Source: Klebsiella sp. WP3-W18-ESBL-02
Lineage (GTDB): Bacteria > Pseudomonadota > Gammaproteobacteria > Enterobacterales > Enterobacteriaceae
Length of the DNA: 64,000 nucleotides
NCBI RefSeq assembly: GCF_014168815.1
Contig: NZ_AP021972.1
Coordinates: 2,542,001-2,606,000 of the forward strand
Direction: 5' to 3'
In this document: piece by piece, positions 48,894 to 57,596 of the stretch
Position numbering within the stretch: the first letter of the stretch is position 1
Layout: every line of letters begins with the position of its first letter
Position numbers and translations under genes: made by a program
The notes under the pieces: generated by a model
Databases searched by the model: none
Told to the model about the DNA's origin: nothing
The model's input: the letters and a program-made list of their open reading frames with translations, nothing else

Positions 48894-49397
48894 ATGCCCC
48901 AAATACCCCGTAGTCTGAAAGCGTCATTGCTGGCGATTGCTATCGCCGGTGGCGGTTATCACGAAATGACCCGCGAGACCCTTATCCACGTCGAGGGGAT
49001 CGAATATACCCCGTACCGCGACATTGCCGGCATCCTGACCGTATGTGTTGGCCATACTGGCGCTGATATCCAGATGCGCACCTACACCCATGATGAATGC
49101 ATGGCCCTGCTGGACAGTGATTTAAAGCCCGTTCGGGCAGCCATTAAACGTCTGGTAAAAGTCCCTTTAACCGATTATCAGCGCACCGCACTTGAGACGT
49201 TCATTTTCAATACCGGCACCGGCGCGTTCGCCAGTTCGACCCTCCTCAAAAAACTGAATGCCGGTGATTTTGAAGGTGCTCGCGACCAGATGCGTCGCTG
49301 GATATTTGCGGCCGGGAAACCGTGGAAAGGACTGATGACGCGCCGTGAAGTTGAGATGGCCATATGGTCAGTCGGAGGTGTTGATGACCTTCGCTGA
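48894..49397 (+). CDS. SAR-type endolysin (GH24 lysozyme)
   Basis: A 167-residue muramidase. The N-terminus has a weakly hydrophobic signal-arrest-release helix (LKASLLAIAIAGGGYHEMT), then the T4-lysozyme triad with exact spacing: Glu in HVEGIEYTPYRDIAG, Asp eight residues on, Thr in ILTVCVGHTG. SAR endolysins are exported by Sec and released when a pinholin collapses the membrane potential. Start ATG 48894. Its end overlaps the spanin gene by 14 bases. Confidence 0.9.
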   Translation: MPQIPRSLKASLLAIAIAGGGYHEMTRETLIHVEGIEYTPYRDIAGILTVCVGHTGADIQMRTYTHDECMALLDSDLKPVRAAIKRLVKVPLTDYQRTALETFIFNTGTGAFASSTLLKKLNAGDFEGARDQMRRWIFAAGKPWKGLMTRREVEMAIWSVGGVDDLR

Positions 49398-49770
49398 TCG
49401 TCTTATCGCTGCCGGCGCGGTTGCACTCCTGGTCACCGTGGGTGCGGTCTGGGTAAAGGCTGAGAAAACGCACAGCGATAACGTCCAGTTACGCCGGGAC
49501 TTGCAGACCCAGACGCAAGCCAGAAACACAGCAGAATGGCTGCTACACGGCCAGGAGCAAACCATCCAGATATTCAGTGCCATCCGCGCGGCCAATGCCG
49601 CAGCACGGCGCGAAGACGAGAGGCTGCGCGATGAAGCTCAGAACCAGATCACCCTCATCCTTGAAAAAGAAGAATGCGCTAAGCGCGATGTGCCTGCTGC
49701 TGCTGTTGAGTGGTTGCAGCGGGTCGAGAACCGCGCCCGTTCCGGTGGTGGTGACCCCGCTGCCTATTGA
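49384..49770 (+). CDS. Inner-membrane spanin subunit (Rz-like)
   Basis: A 128-residue type II membrane protein: one N-terminal helix (FADRLIAAGAVALLVTVGAV) and a long coiled coil (EKTHSDNVQLRRDLQTQTQA to AQNQITLILEKEE). It pairs with the Rz1-like lipoprotein to fuse inner and outer membranes at lysis. Start ATG 49384 overlaps the endolysin gene. Confidence 0.88.
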   Translation: MTFADRLIAAGAVALLVTVGAVWVKAEKTHSDNVQLRRDLQTQTQARNTAEWLLHGQEQTIQIFSAIRAANAAARREDERLRDEAQNQITLILEKEECAKRDVPAAAVEWLQRVENRARSGGGDPAAY

Positions 49771-49957
49771 TGCAGAACTGCTGGCGGAAACGCCTGTGCC
49801 AGTGCGCCCCGCACCGTTCACATACGGTGCCTCGGTGGTCTGGAATGCCACGCTATTAACAGCACTTGGCCAGTGCAATCGCGATAAGAACGATGCCCGC
49901 CAGCAGGATTTAAAAAGGATTGAAATTTATGGACGCCGACCTGCTTCAGGAGGCTGA
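49631..49957 (+). CDS. Outer-membrane spanin lipoprotein (Rz1-like), nested in Rz
   Basis: A 108-residue lipoprotein read in another frame within the spanin gene: MKLRTRSPSSLKKKNALSAM, lipobox LLLLSGC, then a proline-rich segment (APVPVVVTPLPID). It starts at 49631 inside Rz and runs 187 bases past its end. Nested Rz/Rz1 is classic in tailed phages of Gram-negative hosts. It is longer than lambda Rz1. Confidence 0.85.
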   Translation: MKLRTRSPSSLKKKNALSAMCLLLLLSGCSGSRTAPVPVVVTPLPIDAELLAETPVPVRPAPFTYGASVVWNATLLTALGQCNRDKNDARQQDLKRIEIYGRRPASGG

Positions 49958-50126
49958 AGAGTTTCTGCGGGAACTTTGGCAGCAACAAGGCTGCAGCTGG
50001 CCTGGACCACAAATCCAGCGCTCTGAGCCTGACCGTATTTGTGCCTTATGTCGTCGCAGGCTGGGGATTGTTGAGCTGACTGGCCAGTATGAGACGTTGT
50101 GTCAGCGTTGTTATTCAGGGAGTTAA
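49929..50126 (+). CDS. TraR/DksA-type C4 zinc-finger protein (65 aa)
   Basis: A 65-residue protein: helical start MDADLLQEAEEFLRELWQQQ, and four cysteines in ICALCRRRLG and LCQRCYSG forming a DksA/TraR-type finger. TraR-like phage proteins bind RNA polymerase in the secondary channel and act like DksA with ppGpp. ATG 49929 with AAGGA ahead; overlaps the Rz1-like gene. Confidence 0.82.
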   Translation: MDADLLQEAEEFLRELWQQQGCSWPGPQIQRSEPDRICALCRRRLGIVELTGQYETLCQRCYSGS

Positions 50127-50128
50127 AC

Positions 50129-50425
50129 GTGGGCATTTTTGAATATATCGGTCTGTGGCCATATCTGTTACCAGTAGCTTTTGGCGGGATTGTCTGGGCG
50201 ATGCGGCGCACGTTCGCCAGTACCGAACGGGTAGAAAAGCTGGAAAATCGCCTCACCGAGATGGAAACCAAATACGCCAATATGCCTGGCGTTGAAGATA
50301 TGCAGGAAATGCGCCTGCGTATGACGGAGATTGCTGGAGATATGAAGGTTATCGGCCAGCGCGTGCAGTCAATGACCCACCAGATTGAATTGTTACTGGA
50401 AAATGCGGTGAACCGGAGCAAATGA
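50129..50425 (+). CDS. DUF2730-family protein (Mu gp25-like)
   Basis: A 98-residue protein: one membrane helix (IGLWPYLLPVAFGGIVWAMR) followed by a coiled coil (EKLENRLTEMETKYANMPGV). Start is GTG 50129 with AGGGAG ahead. Constant neighbour of the lysis cassette in Mu-like phages; function unknown. Confidence 0.82.
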   Translation: MGIFEYIGLWPYLLPVAFGGIVWAMRRTFASTERVEKLENRLTEMETKYANMPGVEDMQEMRLRMTEIAGDMKVIGQRVQSMTHQIELLLENAVNRSK

Positions 50426-50712
50426 TGATTAACGATATTCTGACTGAAGACCAGAGGCTGGTCATTCTTCGCAGCCTGATGGACTGCAACAACGAAGCGA
50501 ACGAAAGCATTCTGAATGACTGCCTTGATGCCTACGGCCACAACATTTCACGCGATCTCGTTCGTACTCATATTGACTGGCTGCAGGAGCAAGGGCTGGT
50601 TACGGTTGAAAACCTGCGTGGTTTTTATGTCGTCACCATTACTGGCCGGGGGCAGGATGTCGCCGAAGGTCGTTCCCGCGTATCCGGTGTTAAAAAGCCC
50701 CGTGCCCGCTGA
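50422..50712 (+). CDS. Mu gp26-like winged-helix protein
   Basis: A 96-residue protein with an ArsR/winged-helix look (DQRLVILRSLMDCNNEANES, RDLVRTHIDWLQEQGLVTVE), ending in a basic tail (SRVSGVKKPRAR). ATGA overlap with the previous gene. It matches the small phage proteins placed ahead of DUF3486 in Mu-like phages. Confidence 0.78.
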   Translation: MMINDILTEDQRLVILRSLMDCNNEANESILNDCLDAYGHNISRDLVRTHIDWLQEQGLVTVENLRGFYVVTITGRGQDVAEGRSRVSGVKKPRAR

Positions 50713-50720
50713 GGTTAGCT

Positions 50721-51302
50721 ATGGAAACGACAAAACCCACTCGCGGCCGCGCGTCGAAAGTTGATCTGCTGCCTGAAGACGTCAAAAAAACGCTTCATGC
50801 CATGCTCAGGGATAAAGCCATTCCACAGGCGCAGATCCTGGAAGAGATTAATGCGCTGATTGATGATGCTGGGCTACCGGAAGACATGCGGCTTTCCCGT
50901 TCTGGCCTGAACCGTTATGCCACCAGTGTCGAGCAGGTGGGACAGAACCTGCGTCAGATGAGGGAAATGACACAGGCGCTCACCAGCCAGCTCGGCGATA
51001 AGCCGATGGGTGAAACGACCAAGCTCATACTGGAGATGGCCAGAAGTCAGCTCTTTAAAGCATTGATGCGCCAGATTGAAGATCCAGAAGCCGAAGTCGA
51101 TATCGACATGCTCAAAAATGCCATGCTGGCGGCCCAGCGTCTGGAATCAACAGCCATGTCCAGTCATAAGCGCGAAAAAGAAATTCGCCAGGCCTTTGCA
51201 GAAGAAGCGGCTAATGCTGTCAGTGACGAACTGCGCGGTACGGATGGGATGAGCGAAGAGCTTGAGCAGCGTATTCGCAATGTGTTGCTGGGGAAAGCGT
51301 GA
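50721..51302 (+). CDS. DUF3486 protein, terminase small-subunit position (Mu gp27-like)
   Basis: A 193-residue helical protein: GRASKVDLLPEDVKKTLHAM, RLSRSGLNRYATSVEQVGQN, AMSSHKREKEIRQAF. The DUF3486 family sits directly before the large terminase in Mu-like phages and is taken as the small terminase subunit that recognises the phage end for packaging. Confidence 0.88.
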   Translation: METTKPTRGRASKVDLLPEDVKKTLHAMLRDKAIPQAQILEEINALIDDAGLPEDMRLSRSGLNRYATSVEQVGQNLRQMREMTQALTSQLGDKPMGETTKLILEMARSQLFKALMRQIEDPEAEVDIDMLKNAMLAAQRLESTAMSSHKREKEIRQAFAEEAANAVSDELRGTDGMSEELEQRIRNVLLGKA

Positions 51303-51303
51303 T

Positions 51304-52968
51304 ATGACCGCAACTACAAAACGACTCACCCCACTCAGCGAACCGCGCCAGATTGACCTGAAGGAAGAAGCCAGCAAACTCGGCGTGGATATTGTGACGG
51401 ATGCCGGCAGTCTGAACCCGGCGAGCGAAGCCGTTTTCCTTCCCTATCAGGCCCGGTGGTTCAGCGATGACAGTCAGATTTGTATCGCTGAAAAATCCCG
51501 CCGTACCGGTCTGACCTGGGCAGAGGCTGGCCGTAATGTCATGACGGCCGCAAAGCCACGTAAACGCGGTGGCCGCAATGTCTTTTATGTCGGCTCCCGG
51601 CAGGAGATGGCGCTGGAGTACATCGCCGCTTGTGCGCTGTTTGCCCGTGCTTTCAATCAGCTGGCAAAAGCCGACGTCTATGAGCAGACCTTCTGGGACA
51701 GCGATAAGAACGAAGAAATTCTGTCGTACATGATTCGCTTTCCGAACAGCAATTTTAAGATCCAGGCGCTGTCCTCGCGGCCGTCCAACCTGCGTGGGTT
51801 ACAGGGGGACGTCGTTATTGATGAAGCCGGTTTCCATGAGTCGCTTGATGAACTGCTGAAAGCGGCATTTGCGCTGACCATGTGGGGCGCTCGTGTACGC
51901 ATCATCTCCACTCATAACGGCGTTGATAATCTGTTTAACCAGTACATTCAGGACGCGCGAGAGGGGCGGAAAGATTATTCCGTTCATCGTATTACCCTGG
52001 ATGACGCGATCAGTGATGGTCTGTATCGCCGTATCTGCTACGTCACGGGTCAGGAGTGGTCCGCCGAAAAAGAGAAAAAATGGCGTGATGACCTTTACCG
52101 CAATGCCCCGAACAAAGAGAGCGCCGACGAGGAATATGGCTGCGTGCCGAAAAAATCCGGTGGTGCCTACCTTTCCCGCGTACTCATTGAAGCGGCGATG
52201 ACGCCGGAGCGTGATATTCCGATCCTGCGCTTTGAAGCTCCTGACGATTTTGAATCCTGGTCGCCAGAACTGCGGGAAGCGGAAGTTTCAGCGTGGTGCG
52301 AGAAAGAGCTGGCCCCGTTACTGGCCGCGCTCAACGTTCAGCATAAGCACGCCTTTGGTGAAGACTTTGCCCGTAATGGCGACCTGACCGTTTTTGTCCC
52401 GCTGGAAATCACCGCCGACCTGTATAAGCGTGAATGCTTCCGCGTCGAGCTGAAGAACGTCACCTATGACCAGCAGCGTCAGATCATGCTGTTTATCCTG
52501 GCGCGTTTACCTCGCTTTATTGGCGCCGCTTTTGATGCCACGGGTAATGGTGGTTATCTCGCTGAGGCTGCGCGTCTGGTGTATGGCCCGGAGATGATTG
52601 ACAGCGTGCACCTGTCAGCAGCCTGGTATCAGGAATGGATGCCAAAGCTAAAAGGTGAATTTGAGGCGCAGAACCTGATTATCGCCCGTCACCAGACAAC
52701 GCTGGATGACCTGCTCAATATCAAGGTCGTTAATGGCGTTCCCCAGATTGATAAGGGCAGAACCAAAGACGCCAATGCCAGTGGCACCGGTGGCAAACGT
52801 CACGGTGACTTTGCGGTAGCGCTGGCGATGGCGGTACGCGCTTCTTATATGAATGGTTTTGTCATCGACGAAGACAGCGTGCAGGCGTTGCCAGGTAAGC
52901 GCCGGGAAGATGCGCACGATGATGAAACCCATGATGACTACCATGAATTTGAAAGAGGATGCTGGTAA
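51304..52968 (+). CDS. Terminase large subunit (Mu gp28-like)
   Basis: A 554-residue packaging motor. ATPase segment: FLPYQARWFSDDSQICIAEK (adenine-binding part), SRRTGLTWAEAGRNV (Walker A-like), VVIDEAGFHE (Walker B with catalytic Glu). Nuclease segment includes FIGAAFDATGNGGYLAEAA and GKRHGDFAVALAMAVRA with acidic residues. Start at ATG 51304, two bases after the previous stop. Confidence 0.92.
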   Translation: MTATTKRLTPLSEPRQIDLKEEASKLGVDIVTDAGSLNPASEAVFLPYQARWFSDDSQICIAEKSRRTGLTWAEAGRNVMTAAKPRKRGGRNVFYVGSRQEMALEYIAACALFARAFNQLAKADVYEQTFWDSDKNEEILSYMIRFPNSNFKIQALSSRPSNLRGLQGDVVIDEAGFHESLDELLKAAFALTMWGARVRIISTHNGVDNLFNQYIQDAREGRKDYSVHRITLDDAISDGLYRRICYVTGQEWSAEKEKKWRDDLYRNAPNKESADEEYGCVPKKSGGAYLSRVLIEAAMTPERDIPILRFEAPDDFESWSPELREAEVSAWCEKELAPLLAALNVQHKHAFGEDFARNGDLTVFVPLEITADLYKRECFRVELKNVTYDQQRQIMLFILARLPRFIGAAFDATGNGGYLAEAARLVYGPEMIDSVHLSAAWYQEWMPKLKGEFEAQNLIIARHQTTLDDLLNIKVVNGVPQIDKGRTKDANASGTGGKRHGDFAVALAMAVRASYMNGFVIDEDSVQALPGKRREDAHDDETHDDYHEFERGCW

Positions 52969-54512
52969 TGGGCCGTATTCTGGATTTAACGGGCAATCCC
53001 TTCGATTTTGATCCTGATTTGCAGACGGCGCAGGAATCACTGGTGATGATGGCAAAGCGTACCCAGGATCACCCGTCCAGTGGTATCACGCCAAACCGTG
53101 CCGCCATTGTTCTGCGTGACGCCGAACGCGGAGACCTGACGGCTCAGGCTGACCTCGCCTTTGATATGGAAGAAAAGGACACGCATCTGTTTTCCGAGCT
53201 GTCAAAGCGCCGGCTGGCCATCCAGTCTTTGCCCTGGAGTATTCAGCCACCGAAAGACGCCACTCCGCAGGAAAAGAAAGATGCGGCCATGCTCGATGAG
53301 ATGTTGCAGGACGCTGCCTGGTTTGAGGACGGCATTTTTGATGCCGGCGACGCCATCCTCAAGGGCTACAGCATGCAGGAGATCGAATGGGGCTGGCTGG
53401 GTAAGCAGCGCGTGCCTGTTGCGCTTCACTGGCGTGATCCTGCGTTGTTCTGTACGCCAGAAAGCAATCTGAATCAGCTCAGGCTGCGCGATGGCAGCGC
53501 CGACGGAGTTGAACTTCAGCCGTTTGGCTGGTTCCGCCATCAGGCAAAGTCCCGCTCAGGGTATGCCGGCACGCTGGGTCTGGTCCGTACGCTGGTCTGG
53601 CCGTTTATTTTCAAAAACTATTCGGTACGTGATTTTGCTGAGTTTCTGGAGATTTACGGTCTGCCGATGCGCGTGGGCAAGTACCCAACCGGCGCAACCT
53701 CCCGAGAGAAATCCACTCTGATGCAGGCGGTCATGGATATCGGGCGTCGTGCTGGCGGTATTATCCCGATGGGTATGGCGCTGGAGTTCCAGAGTGCGGC
53801 CGATGGCCAGGCAGACCCGTTCCAGGCGCAAATCAGCTGGGCTGAGCGCTCCATGTCAAAAGCCATTCTGGGTGGAACGTTGACCACGGAAGCCGGTGAC
53901 AAAGGTGCTCGTTCTCTGGGCGAAGTTCATAACGAAGTCCGTAAAGAGATCCGCAATGCCGACCTGCGGCAGCTGCGTCGCTCTGTCAACCGTGACCTGA
54001 TTTATCCGTTACTGGCAGTCAACAGCCGAACCACCCTCGACCCGTGCCGTTTGCCGGGTATCGTATTTGATTCCGGTGAATACGAAGACCTCTCTATGTT
54101 TGCGGAGGCCATTCCGAAACTGGCGGCAGGTATGCCGGTGCCAGTGTCCTGGATTCAGGAAAAACTGAATATCCCGCAGCCTAACGGTGACGAGCAGGTA
54201 TTCCGTGCCGCGCCAGTGGCTGAAGGTCTGCCAGCGGTAAACGGTCAGGCCAGTCTGAGTGCGACAGACCTGAAGCAGACTGATGATATTGACGATATGG
54301 GCGCGGCGGTGACGCCGGATGCGTTTAAACAGGCCATTGATCCGCTTTTAAAGCCCGTTATTGCCAGCATTATTAAAAACGGCCCTGAATCGGCGATGCA
54401 GGATGCGGCGACGCTCTATCCCGAACTGGATGATGCAGCGCTTATCGACCTCCTGACCCGCGCTATCTTTGTCGCTGACCTGTGGGGGCGTATCGATGGC
54501 ACAAGCAGTTGA
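52968..54512 (+). CDS. Portal protein (DUF935, Mu gp29-like)
   Basis: A 514-residue DUF935 portal: SELSKRRLAIQSLPWSIQPP, GYSMQEIEWGWLGKQRVPVA, LEIYGLPMRVGKYPTGATSR, TTEAGDKGARSLGEVHNEVR. It forms the ring through which DNA enters the head. Starts on the last base of the terminase stop. Confidence 0.92.
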   Translation: MGRILDLTGNPFDFDPDLQTAQESLVMMAKRTQDHPSSGITPNRAAIVLRDAERGDLTAQADLAFDMEEKDTHLFSELSKRRLAIQSLPWSIQPPKDATPQEKKDAAMLDEMLQDAAWFEDGIFDAGDAILKGYSMQEIEWGWLGKQRVPVALHWRDPALFCTPESNLNQLRLRDGSADGVELQPFGWFRHQAKSRSGYAGTLGLVRTLVWPFIFKNYSVRDFAEFLEIYGLPMRVGKYPTGATSREKSTLMQAVMDIGRRAGGIIPMGMALEFQSAADGQADPFQAQISWAERSMSKAILGGTLTTEAGDKGARSLGEVHNEVRKEIRNADLRQLRRSVNRDLIYPLLAVNSRTTLDPCRLPGIVFDSGEYEDLSMFAEAIPKLAAGMPVPVSWIQEKLNIPQPNGDEQVFRAAPVAEGLPAVNGQASLSATDLKQTDDIDDMGAAVTPDAFKQAIDPLLKPVIASIIKNGPESAMQDAATLYPELDDAALIDLLTRAIFVADLWGRIDGTSS

Positions 54513-55827
54513 TTTGGCATACGCCGCCCGGTTACCCCCAAAAGAGGCGGTCTCTTACTTCAGAGCCAAGGGCCATAACGTCACCTGGAACTGGTATGAG
54601 CAACTGACGGACGCGCATGCCCGCGCGTTTACCGTCGCTAAAGCGGTGCGGCTTGATGTGCTGAACACCCTTCGTGACGAGGTTGATCGCGCTGTCCACG
54701 ACGGCATCACGCGTCAGGAGTTTACCCGGACGCTGGCACCGCGCCTGCAGAAGCTGGGATGGTGGGGAAAGCAGATTGTTGTTGATACCGAGGGTAATGC
54801 TAAGGAAATCGAACTGGGCAGCCCGCGCCGTCTTGCGACCATTTACAACGTCAATATGCGCACGGCTTATAACAGCGGCCGTTATGCGCAGATGATGAAT
54901 AACGTTGAAGATTACCCGTTCTGGCAGTATGTGGCCGTTATGGACGGGCGAACCCGCCCGGAGCATGCTGCGCTGAATGGGCTGGTGTTTCGCTATGATG
55001 ACCCGTTCTGGAAGACGCACTACCCGCCGAATGGCTGGAATTGCCGCTGCCGCGTCAGGGCGTTGTCTGCTGAACGTATGAAAGCGCTGGGGCTGAAAGT
55101 CAGTTATGGGGCATCTTTCGTGCACACCCATGACGTTGACGCCGGCATTGATGAGACCACGGGTGAAATCTTCAGGACGGAATCCACGACCTTTGATAAC
55201 GGCCGCGTGAAAATGACGCCCGATGTGGGCTGGTCGTATAACCCAGGTTCGGCGGCGTTCGGCACTGACCAGACGCTTATCCGTAAAGTTATCGAGACCC
55301 GCGACCCGCAGCTGCGTGAGCAGGTTATCCAGTCGCTCAACAACAGCCGCGAGCGCCAGCTGGCGTTTTCAGTGTGGGCAAAACGGACCCTCACCAGTGG
55401 CCGCGCCGGTGAAGCCATTCAGACGCTGGGCTTCATGTCTGAATCCGTTGCCGCCGTGGTCAGAGCGCGAGTCGGTGCTGAACCAGCCCGGTTATTGGCG
55501 ATCAGCGAAAAAGGTTTGTCTGATGCGGTTTCAGCTGCAGACCCAAAGCTCAGTGATGCCGATGTACAACAATTGCCGGCGCTGATGGCTCAGCCTCAGG
55601 CGGTGTTGTGGGATAGCGCAAGGAATGTGCTCATGTATGTAACGCCTGCAGATGATGCCGGACAGCAGATAGTTATCCGCACAGAGCCCGCAGTGAAGAA
55701 CGGTGGAGACCTGCTTGACCAGGTCGTCAGCCTGTCACGGGCAAGCCTGAGCAGCCTGCAATCAGCGGTGAACGCTGGTTCGCTTGAAGTGATTGAGGGC
55801 CGTCTGGGGCTGGAGGTGGCACCATGA
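54496..55827 (+). CDS. F: Head morphogenesis protein F (Mu gp30-like, minor head protein)
   Basis: A 443-residue protein with the Mu F-like/SPP1 gp7 domain at residues about 90-200: NMRTAYNSGRYAQMMNN, DGRTRPEHAALNGLVF and HYPPNGWNCRCRVRALSAER, where PPNGWNCRC is the family signature. Needed for early head assembly with the portal. Overlaps the portal gene by 17 bases. Confidence 0.92.
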   Translation: MAQAVDLAYAARLPPKEAVSYFRAKGHNVTWNWYEQLTDAHARAFTVAKAVRLDVLNTLRDEVDRAVHDGITRQEFTRTLAPRLQKLGWWGKQIVVDTEGNAKEIELGSPRRLATIYNVNMRTAYNSGRYAQMMNNVEDYPFWQYVAVMDGRTRPEHAALNGLVFRYDDPFWKTHYPPNGWNCRCRVRALSAERMKALGLKVSYGASFVHTHDVDAGIDETTGEIFRTESTTFDNGRVKMTPDVGWSYNPGSAAFGTDQTLIRKVIETRDPQLREQVIQSLNNSRERQLAFSVWAKRTLTSGRAGEAIQTLGFMSESVAAVVRARVGAEPARLLAISEKGLSDAVSAADPKLSDADVQQLPALMAQPQAVLWDSARNVLMYVTPADDAGQQIVIRTEPAVKNGGDLLDQVVSLSRASLSSLQSAVNAGSLEVIEGRLGLEVAP

Positions 55828-56282
55828 GTATTGATTTAGCGGTTGTGCTCGATATCAACAGGATCCAGACGGCGTTCATCAGCCTGGGCGCAATGGCCAA
55901 CGATGGGGCCATTCCACGTGCCGCAGCTGCTGCACTGCTTTCCTCAACGGAGAACGCTTTTGAACAGCAGGCGGACCCGGTCACCGGTGAGCACTGGGCC
56001 AGCTGGAGCGATCCTTATCTTGCGTGGCGTGAGAAACATAATTATGTTCCTGGTACTATCCTGACCCTGAATGGCGATCTGGCCAGGAGCATCACCACGG
56101 ACTATGGCCCGGACTGGGCACTGATTGGTTCGCCGATGATTTATGCTGCGATTCACCAGTGGGGCGGAAAGGCGCGATATACTGTCCTGAGAGCTCGTCC
56201 ATATATGGGGCTTGATAAGGTCGGTCGCAAAGAGATTTACGCTGCTATCGAAAAACGTGCTCAGGCTGCTCTCAGGCCATAG
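55824..56282 (+). CDS. G: Phage virion morphogenesis protein G (Mu gp31-like)
   Basis: A 152-residue protein of the Mu G/tail-completion family: FEQQADPVTGEHWASWSDPY, LNGDLARSITTDYGPDWALI, AAIHQWGGKARYTVLRARPY. In Mu it is a minor virion component linked to head-tail joining. ATGA overlap with F. Confidence 0.88.
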   Translation: MSIDLAVVLDINRIQTAFISLGAMANDGAIPRAAAAALLSSTENAFEQQADPVTGEHWASWSDPYLAWREKHNYVPGTILTLNGDLARSITTDYGPDWALIGSPMIYAAIHQWGGKARYTVLRARPYMGLDKVGRKEIYAAIEKRAQAALRP

Positions 56283-56480
56283 TATGATGTTTGCTATACG
56301 TTGACGCTTATAAAATCTTTTAAACGCGTACAGAGAGATTTAAACGTGTTTTAAATGGGGTTGCGTCCGTTCTCCCGCTTCGCTTTCTATCCGGTTCGTT
56401 GTTTTCAGTCAGATACCGGAATCACCTGCATTTTCTTCCCCGCGTAAAAATGGCCTGAGTTTCTCAGCAACGAGCAGGCC
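56283..56480 (+). promoter_or_regulatory. Gap ahead of the head operon
   Basis: About 200 bp without a gene, the longest gap in the structural region. It contains TTTAAACGCG and TTTAAACGTG repeats (56321-56347) and the second copy of the late promoter element. Confidence 0.5.
56409..56427 (+). promoter_or_regulatory. Late promoter activator element, copy 2 (head protease/scaffold operon)
   Basis: Exact copy of the 19 bp at 48821-48839, ending 53 bases before the start of gene I. TAAAAA at 56445-56450 could be the -10 box, about 30 bp from the dyad centre, matching the geometry at copy 1. Mu has a separate late promoter (PI) at this place. Confidence 0.7.
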
Positions 56481-57596
56481 ATGAAAACAAAACCTTCCTC
56501 TTTTGGTATCGCCATTCTTGCGGCCACCGTCGGTGATGACGGCTGGTGCCAGTTGCTTCCCGCCGGGCGTTTTCGTGCCCGTGATGGTCGGCCGTTCGAT
56601 GTTGCTGATGGCTGGTATATGGATGCGGCCATCGCTGCACGTCTGATTGATGGCGTCCGGGCTCTTGGCCAGGACGTGCTGATTGATTACGAGCATAACC
56701 AGCTGCGCAAGTCTGAAGGACTTTCGCCTGATGAACTGAAAGCGGCTGGCTGGTTTAACGCTGATGAAATGCAGTGGCGTGAAGGCCAGGGGCTTTTTGT
56801 TAAGCCTCGCTGGACACCTGCGGCGCTGACCTATCTGGCCAACGAAGAATTCGGCTTCCTTTCGGCCGTTTTTCCTTACGACCTTGTTACTGGTGCACCA
56901 ACCGTGCTGCGCATGGTGGCGCTGACCAATGACCCTGGCGCGACTGGCATGCAAAAGCTGGCGGCGCTGGCTGCTTCCTTTGATGAACTCACTAACCACC
57001 CACATGAGGGACGTCCCATGAATGAAAACCTGCGTCAGCTGCTGGCGCGACTCGGTATCACGCTGGCTGAGAATGCTGCCGTGACCGATGAGCAGGCCAC
57101 AGCCGCACTGTCAGCTTTTGATGCGCTCAAGGGCAAGGCAGATAAGCACGATGAACTGAACACCCGTGTGACTGCACTCAGTGCTGAACTGGTTACGGCA
57201 AAAGCCGAATCCGGCACGCCAGACCTCACCAAATGGGTACCGGTGGAAACCTATAACGCCATTCGCCAGGAGCTGGCAGAGGTCACTGGTAAACACTCCA
57301 CGGTTTCCCTTAGCGCTGTTCTGGATAAGGCGGAAACCGAAGGCCGTATCTTCAAATCCGAGCGGGCTTACTTTGAGCAGGTTGGCGCTCAGGTTGGGGT
57401 TGTCGCACTCTCTGCTCAGCTCGATGCCAAGCAGCCGATTGCGGCGCTGACTGCACTACAGACTGCGACGACCAGTATCCCTGATACCCGCCGCGAAGGT
57501 CTTACGGCGCTGTCTGCCGATGAAAAATCAGCAGCAAAAGCACTCGGCATGTCTGAAGCCGAATACCAGAAACTCAAAGAGGAAGGCGATAAATGA
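56481..57596 (+). CDS. I: Head maturation protease I with C-terminal scaffold (Mu I/Z-like)
   Basis: A 371-residue protein. Residues about 1-175 form the Mu I protease (AARLIDGVRALGQDVLIDYE, HNQLRKSEG, EFGFLSAVFPYD, RMVALTNDPG); the remainder, from residue 180, is a helical scaffold. The protease trims scaffold and head proteins during maturation. First gene after the late promoter element. Confidence 0.9.
   Translation: MKTKPSSFGIAILAATVGDDGWCQLLPAGRFRARDGRPFDVADGWYMDAAIAARLIDGVRALGQDVLIDYEHNQLRKSEGLSPDELKAAGWFNADEMQWREGQGLFVKPRWTPAALTYLANEEFGFLSAVFPYDLVTGAPTVLRMVALTNDPGATGMQKLAALAASFDELTNHPHEGRPMNENLRQLLARLGITLAENAAVTDEQATAALSAFDALKGKADKHDELNTRVTALSAELVTAKAESGTPDLTKWVPVETYNAIRQELAEVTGKHSTVSLSAVLDKAETEGRIFKSERAYFEQVGAQVGVVALSAQLDAKQPIAALTALQTATTSIPDTRREGLTALSADEKSAAKALGMSEAEYQKLKEEGDK
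57018..57596 (+). CDS. Z: Internal in-frame start: scaffold protein Z
   Basis: An ATG at 57018 (MNENLRQLLARLGITLAENA) lies in frame within gene I with GAGGGA six bases ahead. It would give a 192-residue scaffold protein identical to the C-terminus of I, as gene Z does in Mu. The helical, acidic composition fits a scaffold. Confidence 0.72.
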   Translation: MNENLRQLLARLGITLAENAAVTDEQATAALSAFDALKGKADKHDELNTRVTALSAELVTAKAESGTPDLTKWVPVETYNAIRQELAEVTGKHSTVSLSAVLDKAETEGRIFKSERAYFEQVGAQVGVVALSAQLDAKQPIAALTALQTATTSIPDTRREGLTALSADEKSAAKALGMSEAEYQKLKEEGDK

